Positions 1 to 4,619 of a stretch of 5,719 nucleotides of DNA are shown piece after piece. Under the pieces are notes generated by a model. That model worked only from the letters and a program-made list of their open reading frames with translations. It made no database searches and had not been told where the DNA came from. Origin of the DNA: CAYLZW01 sp964388085 (lineage in GTDB: Bacteria > Myxococcota > UBA727 > CAYLZW01); NCBI GenBank assembly GCA_964388085.1, contig CAYLZW010000360.1:1-5719 (forward strand), in the 5' to 3' direction. The translations under genes and the position numbers were made by a program. Numbering within the stretch: the first letter of the stretch is position 1; each line of letters opens with the position of its first letter.

Positions 1-353
1 GCACCTTCGCGATGCTCGACGGCGCCTTCGTCGTGCGCGACGACGGCGTCGTGCTGGCGGCCGGGCGTCACATCCGTGTGAGCGATCAAGCGGTGCAGAT
101 GCCGCTCGGCTTCGGCGCGCGGCACGTCGCCGCGGCCTCCATCAGCCTCGACACCAAGGCCGTCGCCGTGCTCGTCAGCCAGTCGTCGGGCTCCGTGCGC
201 GTGTTCCAGGGGGGCGCGCTCGTCCTCGAGATCACGCCGAGCGGACGCCGCGGTGACGACGAGCGCGCGCGTTCCCCCGATGGGAAGACCATGGTGACGA
301 AGCCGGCGAAGGCGAAGAAGGTGAAGCCGCAGGCGAAGGGCGCCGCCTCCTGA
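1..353 (+). CDS. Diadenylate cyclase (DAC / DisA_N domain), 3' end of gene
   Basis: This is the C-terminal part of a gene that starts left of the window; the reading frame is open from base 3. DAC enzymes join two ATP molecules into the second messenger c-di-AMP. Two hallmark motifs are visible. DGA (bases 18-26) sits in LDGAFVVRDDGVVLAAGRHI, and a GxRH motif (GARHVAAASIS, RH at 120-125) is followed by the typical AVAVLVSQSSGSVRVF strand-turn-strand. The family's RHR motif reads RHV here; the third arginine is not invariant in DAC subfamilies as I recall them. After the domain comes a basic tail of about 25 residues rich in Lys, Ala and Pro, ending at TGA 351-353. The ATG at base 12 lies just before the DGA motif, inside the domain, so it is not the true start. 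The missing N-terminal half could hold membrane helices or another domain. Family call fairly sure; subtype and activity unknown. Confidence 0.82.
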   Translation, partial: TFAMLDGAFVVRDDGVVLAAGRHIRVSDQAVQMPLGFGARHVAAASISLDTKAVAVLVSQSSGSVRVFQGGALVLEITPSGRRGDDERARSPDGKTMVTKPAKAKKVKPQAKGAAS

Positions 354-390
354 GGCGTCGATGGCTTGGGCTCGTGACGCTGCAAGTCCG

Positions 391-411
391 GTGGTTCTTC
401 GCGAAGCCCAC
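391..411. terminator. Dyad between convergent genes, possible terminator
   Basis: In the 74-bp gap between the converging DAC and DUF1285-like genes, GTGG (391-394) pairs with CCAC (408-411) around the perfect 10-bp palindrome CTTCGCGAAG (397-406). The structure could fold as a short interrupted hairpin in transcripts from either side. There is no T-run on either strand, so it is at best a weak intrinsic terminator. Confidence 0.28.
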
Positions 412-427
412 GAGGCGTCTTCTGCGA

Positions 428-934
428 TCAGGTCGTCCAGTCTTGGGAGGCCTCGACGACAGCGATGTCGAGACGGCCGCTCGACACTTCGACGTATGCC
501 GAACCGTCGTCTTGAAGGAGCGGCGCCAGCGCCTGCACGGCGGGGCGCTCCCAGAGGGCCCAGAAGATGCCGCCGCGCGGTCCGCTGACGCGGCTGCGCA
601 GGCGGCCCTCGTCGTCGATGCAGAGGGCGCTCGCCTCTGTCAGCGGCTCTTCGCGGCCGTCCCGGTGCACCTGGACGAGCCCGTCGTCGTGGACGCGGGC
701 GGTCTTGATCCGCAGCGGCGCGTCCTCGCTCGTGAACGGCAGGCGATCGCGCCCCGTCGTGACCATCAGGTGCCCCGCCTCGTCGCGCGCGACGCTCCTG
801 TCGAGCAGCGCGCTCAAACGCGCGTGCCGGACGGGATCTCCGTCGTGCGTCCAGCGGCCGTCCTTGCCGAGCGCGAGGGCGCCTGGTGGCTCGAAGGACG
901 GCTGCTCGAGGCCGGGGTCCAACCTGAAACGCAT
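428..934 (-). CDS. DUF1285-like protein of unknown function
   Basis: This encodes a 168-residue soluble protein with no signal peptide or membrane helix. The pattern resembles the DUF1285 family: a DGRWTHDGDPVRH stretch (residues 25-37), a leucine-rich helix, RDEAGHLMVTT (50-60), and EDAP (70-73) followed by a beta-rich second half ending in YVEVSSGRLDIAVVE. From memory, DUF1285 proteins are small proteins of known fold but unknown role, often encoded in proteobacteria. The start ATG (934-932) has no clear Shine-Dalgarno. A TACATT -10-like hexamer lies only 5 bases upstream (945-940 on the - strand), so a leaderless transcript is possible. The gene diverges from the GNAT gene and converges with the DAC gene, so it is probably monocistronic. 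I rate the family as likely rather than certain and propose no function. Confidence 0.7.
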   Translation of the reverse strand: MRFRLDPGLEQPSFEPPGALALGKDGRWTHDGDPVRHARLSALLDRSVARDEAGHLMVTTGRDRLPFTSEDAPLRIKTARVHDDGLVQVHRDGREEPLTEASALCIDDEGRLRSRVSGPRGGIFWALWERPAVQALAPLLQDDGSAYVEVSSGRLDIAVVEASQDWTT

Positions 935-947
935 ACCCGAATGTAAC

Positions 948-975
948 TTGGCGGGCGCTCGCGGCGAGCTACGAT
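948..975 (+). promoter_or_regulatory. Candidate sigma-70-type promoter for the GNAT gene
   Basis: TTGGCG (948-953) and TACGAT (970-975) are separated by 16 bases, matching -35 and -10 consensus at 4 of 6 positions each. Transcription would start near base 982, just at the Shine-Dalgarno, giving a very short leader. The site lies in the 58-bp divergent gap. It is inferred from pattern only. Confidence 0.45.
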
Positions 976-981
976 CTCGTC

Positions 982-986
982 AGAGG
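982..986 (+). promoter_or_regulatory. Ribosome binding site fixing the GNAT start
   Basis: AGAGG lies 6 bases before ATG 993. The same frame is open far upstream (to 567) over the opposite-strand gene, so this site is the main reason for choosing 993. Confidence 0.6.
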
Positions 987-992
987 CCTCCG

Positions 993-1604
993 ATGACGAG
1001 CACCGTGCACCGAGACGAACCGCCCGAGGACGGCGCGCGCGCCAGCGCCCAAGCGCGCGTGCGGCTGAGGGCCCTCGAGCACGCGGACCAGCCGGCCATC
1101 CGCCGCTGGATGGCCGATCCCGACGTCATCCGCTTCACCGTCCTCGTGCCGAGCTCGGAGTACTCGCCGGTCAGGCCCTACGCCCCCGCCGCCGCCGATC
1201 GCTACCTGAAGACGCTCATCGCCGAGCGCACGCGGCGCTCCTTCGCCATCCTCGTCGATGACCGGCATGTGGGCAACGTCGGCCTCAAGGAGCTCGACCT
1301 CGGCAAGGGCCATGGCGAGTGCTTCATCGAGATCGGTGAACCGGACGTGCGCGGCCACGGCGTCGGGACGCGCGCCATGGAGCTGCTCCTCGAGCACGCC
1401 TTCCTGCAGCTCGGCATGAACGAGGTGACGCTCGGCGTCTTCGAGTTCAACCACCCGGCCCGCGCGCTCTACCGGCGCCTCGGCTTCGCCTACGTCGGCA
1501 CCTACGGCTGGCACTGGGCGGACGGGCAGTTCTGGCACGTCCAGCAGCTCACGATCACGCGCGCCGAGTGGCAGGCTCGTCGAGCGCCCTCTGAAGGCGC
1601 CTAG
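993..1604 (+). CDS. GNAT-family N-acetyltransferase (RimJ/RimL-like)
   Basis: This is a 203-residue enzyme that would transfer the acetyl group of acetyl-CoA to an amine; the substrate is unknown. The fold is readable. An N-terminal strand VRLRALEHADQPAIRRWM (23-40) is followed by a variable stretch of about 35 residues with many Pro and Tyr. Then come the strand SFAILVDDRHVGNVGL and the acetyl-CoA-binding motif A, DVRGHGVGTRAMELLLEHAF, with the R-G-H-G-V-G pyrophosphate loop at 120-125. Last is NHPARALYRRLGF (153-165), the usual Asn and Tyr region of motif B. The C-terminus WHWADGQFWHVQQLTITRAEW resembles RimJ/RimL or SpeG-type Acetyltransf_3 proteins. The 22 N-terminal residues before the first strand are polar and probably disordered. 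The gene ends in a CTAG shared with the converging regulator. Family very sure; acceptor (protein N-terminus, polyamine or antibiotic) not determinable here. Confidence 0.9.
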   Translation: MTSTVHRDEPPEDGARASAQARVRLRALEHADQPAIRRWMADPDVIRFTVLVPSSEYSPVRPYAPAAADRYLKTLIAERTRRSFAILVDDRHVGNVGLKELDLGKGHGECFIEIGEPDVRGHGVGTRAMELLLEHAFLQLGMNEVTLGVFEFNHPARALYRRLGFAYVGTYGWHWADGQFWHVQQLTITRAEWQARRAPSEGA

Positions 1605-2569
1605 CGGAACTCCTCCGGGCGTACGCCGTAGCGAGCCATCAGCCGGCGGAAGTTGCTGCGATCGAGCCCTGCCCGTCGAGCGGCCTCCGAGACGTTGCCG
1701 CTCGCTCGGCGCAAGAGGGACTCGACGTAGCGGCGCTCGAACAGCTCCAGCGCGCGCTCCTTGGCGTCGCGAAAGGGCAGCTCGTACACGTCTTGCTCGT
1801 CGTCCTTGCGGCGGGCCTCGAGGTGGGTGAGCAGGTGCGACGGCAGGTCGTGCACGCCCACGGAGCCGCCCTGCGCGACCACCGCCGCGCGCTCCATGGC
1901 GTTCTCGAGCTCCCGCACGTTGCCGTCCCAGCGGTGTCCCTCGAGGAGCGCCTGGGCCTCCGCGGAGAGAGACGGCGGTGTCCGGCCGTGCAGCGTCGAC
2001 GCGCGCGCGAGGAACCAGCCCGCCAATAGCAGCACGTCCCCCGCTCGATCGCGCAGCGCCGGGATGCTGATGCGCACGCCGTCGAGGAGGTTCAAGAGCG
2101 CGCGCGAGAAGCGCCCTTCGCTCGCGGCGGCGATGGGGTGCTCGCTCATGGCGGCGACCAGACGAACGTCCTCGTCACGTGGGAGGTTTCCGCCCTGGGC
2201 GCCGAACGGCTGCAGCGCGACGGCGAGCTCGGCCTGCGTCTCGAGCGGGAGATCACCGACGGCGTCGAGGAGGAGCGTGCCGCCCTTCGCTCGCGTGACC
2301 GCGCCGGTCCGATCACCGTCGCCCAGGATCTCCGCCTTCAGCCGCTCGCCGCTCAGCGATGCACAATTCACGATCACGAGCGGTCCCGCGACGCGGCCGG
2401 AGCGCTCGTGCAGCACCTTCGCGAGCAGCCCCTTGCCCGAGCCCGTCTCCCCGACGAGCAGCACGGGCGCGCGCGTCGGCGCCACGGCCTCCACCAGGCG
2501 CAATACGTCCTGCATTTGCGGTGAGCTGCCTACAACGCCCCACCTGTCGGCCGCCGGCCCGTCGTTCAT
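1601..2569 (-). CDS. Degenerate NtrC-type AAA+ regulator with Fis-type HTH
   Basis: This 322-residue protein has the layout of a sigma-54 activator without a sensory domain. The AAA+ core covers about 11-245 and a Fis-type helix-turn-helix about 277-315 (GNVSEAARRAGLDRSNFRRLM at 291-311). Walker A is kept (GETGSGKG, K46), as is the sensor II helix WDGNVRELENAMERA (214-228). Key parts of the sigma-54 machinery are missing. The GAFTGA loop is shortened by about 10 residues to GDGDRTGAVTRAKGGT. Walker B reads LLLDAVGD, with Ala103 where the catalytic Glu belongs. The FRxDLYYRL arginine-finger segment reads FSRALLNLL, losing both Arg. The sensor I Asn is Ser142. It therefore probably binds ATP and DNA but neither hydrolyses efficiently nor remodels sigma-54, like TyrR-type regulators that lack GAFTGA. 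It diverges from the membrane protein/lipoprotein unit, which it may control. The ATG has no clear Shine-Dalgarno. Architecture certain; mode of action inferred. Confidence 0.9.
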   Translation of the reverse strand: MNDGPAADRWGVVGSSPQMQDVLRLVEAVAPTRAPVLLVGETGSGKGLLAKVLHERSGRVAGPLVIVNCASLSGERLKAEILGDGDRTGAVTRAKGGTLLLDAVGDLPLETQAELAVALQPFGAQGGNLPRDEDVRLVAAMSEHPIAAASEGRFSRALLNLLDGVRISIPALRDRAGDVLLLAGWFLARASTLHGRTPPSLSAEAQALLEGHRWDGNVRELENAMERAAVVAQGGSVGVHDLPSHLLTHLEARRKDDEQDVYELPFRDAKERALELFERRYVESLLRRASGNVSEAARRAGLDRSNFRRLMARYGVRPEEFR

Positions 2570-2610
2570 CGCCGGCAGTCTAGCGCCGGAAACATGCTCG
2601 CGCCCGACGG

Positions 2611-2633
2611 CGATGGTAAAGATCTACCGATCG
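2611..2633. promoter_or_regulatory. Imperfect dyad in divergent gap, candidate operator
   Basis: CGAT-GGTA (2611-2618) is mirrored by TACCGATCG (2625-2633) with one extra base in the right arm and AAGATC between the arms. It sits between the regulator start (2569) and the membrane protein start (2664), a usual place for a self-regulating operator. If translation instead began at ATG 2613, the dyad would fall inside coding sequence. No -24/-12 sigma-54 promoter is visible in this gap. Confidence 0.35.
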
Positions 2634-2654
2634 CCGGATCCCCGTCGTCGTACT

Positions 2655-2659
2655 GGAGG
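2655..2659 (+). promoter_or_regulatory. Ribosome binding site fixing a GTG start
   Basis: GGAGG lies 4 bases before GTG 2664 and is the best Shine-Dalgarno in the window. It favours GTG 2664 over the in-frame ATG at 2613, which has only GACGGCG before it. Confidence 0.65.
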
Positions 2660-2663
2660 CCAA

Positions 2664-3023
2664 GTGGAGCCAATCATCGCCATCGTCGGTTCGCTCGCGA
2701 CCATCGTCTTCTCGCCCTTCCTCGCGTCGAAGGTGATGGGCCTGAAGGGTGGCGTCGGCAAAGGCGCGCTCGTCGGCTTCGTGACCCTCGGCGTCATTCA
2801 GATCGTCGGCATGATCGCGCAGCACGCCGGTCCGCTCGGCGGCATCATCGGCATCATGGGCGCGCTCGCCGCCTGGTACCAGGTCGTGAAGGTCGTGCAC
2901 GGGACGGACACCGCCGGCACCATCGTGTTCATGTTCTGGCACCTGTTCTTCCAGCTGCTCTGCGTCTCGCTCTTGGCGATGCTCTTCGGCGCCGCGCAGA
3001 TCTCGTGGATGTGGGGCGCCTGA
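2664..3023 (+). CDS. Small four-helix inner-membrane protein, unknown function
   Basis: This 119-residue protein is almost entirely membrane-embedded. Four hydrophobic segments are visible, at about 3-23 (IIAIVGSLATIVFSPFLAS), 34-53, 57-76 (GGIIGIMGALAAWYQVVKVV) and 83-112 (IVFMFWHLFFQLLCVSLLAMLFGA). Only short loops separate them: a Gly/Lys-rich one, a His/Gly one, and HGTDTAG. Glycine-rich helix faces suggest close packing or oligomerisation. I do not recognise the family. GTG 2664 is chosen for its strong GGAGG; ATG 2613 would add 17 mostly basic residues (MVKIYRSPDPRRRTGG...). Its 3' end overlaps the next gene by 19 bases, implying co-transcription and translational coupling. The divergent regulator gene upstream makes regulation from the shared gap likely. 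Confidence 0.75.
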   Translation: MEPIIAIVGSLATIVFSPFLASKVMGLKGGVGKGALVGFVTLGVIQIVGMIAQHAGPLGGIIGIMGALAAWYQVVKVVHGTDTAGTIVFMFWHLFFQLLCVSLLAMLFGAAQISWMWGA

Positions 3024-3649
3024 CCCGCGCGCTCCCGGAACGTCTCCTCGTGTGCGCGCTGATCGCGTTCAGCACGCTCTCGTGTGCCCATCAGCCCGCG
3101 CCGCCCGACGAGGGCGCGGCCCGGACGGGCTCGGCGCACATCTCCCCCGATCGACGCGACCGCAACACGCTGTCCGAGATCTCGGCGCTGCTCGGCGGCC
3201 CCCTGCCCTCGCCCGCGAAGGATGACGACGTCGGCGTCGAGCGGCCCGCCTTCGAGGTGACGCGTGCCTACGCGAGCGCGCCCCCGCGCCTCGGGGGACG
3301 CGAGACGCGGCTCCGGTTCACCGCCTGGAAGGGTCGCGTGCACACCCTCGAGCTCACCTTCGCCGAGCGCTGTGACGCCGCCTGCGCGCGCTCGCTGGCG
3401 ACGAGCCTCGAGGCGTGGGCCGGGCCGCTAAGGGCGCATCAGGAGGGTCGCGTGCGCTTCCTGTCGGCCGACGCCGACACCGTGCAGGTCATGCTCGAGG
3501 TCTATCCGTCACGTCCCGACCTGACGCGCGTGGTGCTTCGCTGCGCGCCGCTGTGGAGCGTGGCGCAGGGGAGGCCTTCGCGTCTGCCAGGCTTCGGAGA
3601 GCGGCCGACGACGAACGAGAAGCCCCGTTGTCGTCCGCTGCCGCCCTGA
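3005..3649 (+). CDS. Candidate secreted lipoprotein, unknown function
   Basis: About 214 residues begin with a lipoprotein-like signal: basic n-region (RLTRALPER), hydrophobic core LLVCALIAFSTLS, and Cys27 as the likely lipidated residue. The lipobox TLSC is imperfect at -3, where Leu is usual. A Pro/Asp/Arg-rich linker follows, then a compact domain of about 83-183 with alternating beta strands (TRLRFTAWKGRVHTLELTF, GRVRFLSADADTVQVMLEVY) and a helix between. Four more cysteines (123, 127, 180, 209) could form disulfides, consistent with export. I recognise no family. The start is uncertain: GTG 3005 is chosen and GTG 3011 is equally possible. Neither has a Shine-Dalgarno, and both overlap the preceding gene, so translation is probably coupled to it. 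The protein may act with the membrane protein, with the lipoprotein facing the periplasm. Confidence 0.72.
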   Translation: MDVGRLTRALPERLLVCALIAFSTLSCAHQPAPPDEGAARTGSAHISPDRRDRNTLSEISALLGGPLPSPAKDDDVGVERPAFEVTRAYASAPPRLGGRETRLRFTAWKGRVHTLELTFAERCDAACARSLATSLEAWAGPLRAHQEGRVRFLSADADTVQVMLEVYPSRPDLTRVVLRCAPLWSVAQGRPSRLPGFGERPTTNEKPRCRPLPP

Positions 3650-3676
3650 GGCGGGCCCACGCCCATGCGCCCTGCG

Positions 3677-4480
3677 TCACTGCTCGCGCGCGGAGAAGAG
3701 CAGCGGGACATCGACGTCGACGGCCGCCTTCCGTGCCTTCGGGTACGCGCTCGCCTGCGCGGCCGCGACGATGCAGGTGGTCGCTGCCTCGTCCCCCAGC
3801 TCGTCTTTGGTCAGCGCGACGTTGGCGGCCTTGCCGTCGAGGTCGATGCGCAAGGTGACCGTGACATCACCGGCGAGCTGGTCGTTCTTGGCGAGCGCGT
3901 CCTTGTAGCAGCCCTCTGCCTGCTCCGCGAAGGCGTCGAGCGCGGCGCCGAGCGCCGTCATGTCGATCTCGCCGCGCTGGGGTTTCAGCAAGGCCGGCGG
4001 GCGCATGGGCGTGGGGTCGTACAGCACGAACGCGCCGAAGCCGACGAGCAGCGCGACGGCGTTGATGCCGAGCACGAGCGGAAGCCAGAGCGGGCGCCCC
4101 TGCTGCGGCACATCGTCCTCGAGCACGACGCCCATGGCCTTGCGCGCGCTGGCGGGCAGCTTCTCGAACGAGACGTGGTGCAGCGCTTTCTCGACGTCGA
4201 GCTTGGTCAGGCCTGCTTCGCTGGCTGCCTTGAACAGCGACGCGTGATCCGTGGGGGCGGCGAGCGGAGGGCGAGCGACCCCCGCTTTGTCGCACGCCTT
4301 CTCGAGGGCTCGCGCGAAGTCGGCCGGCACGAGCTCGAAGCTCGGCGCGCGCGGCTCCATCGCCGTCGCGGCGGAGGGCGCCGTGGAGCTCTGGCTGGGC
4401 GCGCTCGCGAAGCGATGTCCGCACGCGCCACAGAACCGTGCGTCGTCGGGGAGCTCGGTGCTACAGGCCGGGCAGTGCAT
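3677..4480 (-). CDS. Zinc-ribbon, one-helix protein with AgmX/PglI-type C-terminal domain
   Basis: This is a 267-residue modular protein. Residues 3-20 form a zinc ribbon (CPAC then FCGACG; Cys 3, 6, 17, 20). A Ser/Ala/Pro linker follows, then a helical segment at about 47-120 (ELVPADFARALEKACDKAG, TKLDVEKALHHVSFEKLP). One membrane helix covers about 131-154 (PLWLPLVLGINAVALLVGF...). The C-terminal domain, about 175-262, has GCYKDAL, GDVTVTLRIDLDGKAANV and TTCIVAAAQASAYPKA, with Cys191 and Cys236 placed as a likely disulfide pair. This last domain matches what I know as the myxobacterial AgmX/PglI C-terminal domain, found on gliding-motility and envelope proteins and resembling a TonB-type tail. 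The expected topology is zinc ribbon in the cytoplasm and tail in the periplasm. The function is unknown; a role linking envelope layers is inferred. ATG 4480 directly precedes the zinc ribbon, so the start is fairly firm despite no Shine-Dalgarno. Confidence 0.83.
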   Translation of the reverse strand: MHCPACSTELPDDARFCGACGHRFASAPSQSSTAPSAATAMEPRAPSFELVPADFARALEKACDKAGVARPPLAAPTDHASLFKAASEAGLTKLDVEKALHHVSFEKLPASARKAMGVVLEDDVPQQGRPLWLPLVLGINAVALLVGFGAFVLYDPTPMRPPALLKPQRGEIDMTALGAALDAFAEQAEGCYKDALAKNDQLAGDVTVTLRIDLDGKAANVALTKDELGDEAATTCIVAAAQASAYPKARKAAVDVDVPLLFSAREQ

Positions 4481-4484
4481 CTTG

Positions 4485-4494
4485 GTGGCGCCAC
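4485..4494. repeat. 10-bp perfect palindrome next to a start codon
   Basis: GTGGCGCCAC lies 4 bases upstream of the ATG (4480) of the - strand zinc-ribbon gene. It could be a repressor site or an mRNA hairpin masking the missing Shine-Dalgarno. In GC-rich DNA a 10-bp palindrome can also be chance. Confidence 0.3.
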
Positions 4495-4532
4495 GCTGTC
4501 ACGCGCGCGGCGTGCGCGGCAAGGCCGGTACA

Positions 4533-4563
4533 GCAGCGCTGCGCTCGCGGCGTAGCTCGCGGC
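4533..4563. repeat. Palindrome followed by a tandem 9-mer at 12-bp period
   Basis: The perfect palindrome GCAGCGCTGC (4533-4542) is followed at once by two exact copies of GCTCGCGGC, at 4543-4551 and 4555-4563, separated by GTA. The second copy is also the left arm of the larger dyad at 4555-4578. The arrangement resembles an array of half-sites for a DNA-binding regulator. Confidence 0.4.
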
Positions 4564-4578
4564 ACCGGTGCAGCGAGC
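4555..4578. promoter_or_regulatory. 24-bp near-perfect palindrome, candidate operator
   Basis: The left half GCTCGCGGCACC and the right half GGTGCAGCGAGC are inverted repeats at 11 of 12 positions, the only mismatch being 4561/4572. The inner GCACCGGTGC is itself perfect. It lies 41 bases before the 5'-nucleotidase start in the divergent gap, which is operator or activator spacing. It has no T-run after it, which argues against a terminator for either gene. Confidence 0.55.
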
Positions 4579-4605
4579 ATGTGCCGCGCGCGAGCCTTTG
4601 TGGGT

Positions 4606-4612
4606 AGGGTGG
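4606..4612 (+). promoter_or_regulatory. Ribosome binding site of the 5'-nucleotidase gene
   Basis: AGGGTGG lies 7 bases before ATG 4620. An in-frame TAG at 4605-4607 overlaps it, so the start cannot lie further upstream and ATG 4620 is well fixed. Confidence 0.6.
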
Positions 4613-4619
4613 TACGTCC

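Noticed and set aside
567..992. N-terminal extension of the GNAT gene in the same open frame
   Set aside because: It overlaps the DUF1285-like gene on the other strand, its translation is Ser/Arg-rich low-complexity, and a good Shine-Dalgarno sits before ATG 993.
969..1538. A 189-codon - strand frame opposite the GNAT gene
   Set aside because: The + strand has clear acetyltransferase motifs; the - translation has no family signature.
1531..1550. TGGCAC motif resembling a sigma-54 -24 element
   Set aside because: There is no GC-type -12 element at the right spacing, and it lies inside the GNAT coding sequence; the same holds for the copy near 2938.
2571..2589. CCGGC / GCCGG inverted repeat upstream of the regulator gene
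   Set aside because: The arms are only 5 bp of pure G/C with an 8-base gap, expected by chance in this composition.
1761..2663. Long upstream extension of the small membrane protein frame
   Set aside because: It runs antisense through the regulator gene with Ser/Arg/Pro-rich translation. The GGAGG-GTG start at 2664 explains the gene.
3650..3676. GC-rich weak hairpin (GGGC/GCCC) between the converging lipoprotein and zinc-ribbon genes
   Set aside because: The stem is only 4 bp without bulges and there is no T-run, so it cannot be told from background composition.
3665..4555. A 296-codon open frame on the + strand
   Set aside because: It is antisense to the zinc-ribbon/AgmX-PglI-tail gene, is Arg/Gly-rich without recognisable motifs, and has no Shine-Dalgarno.
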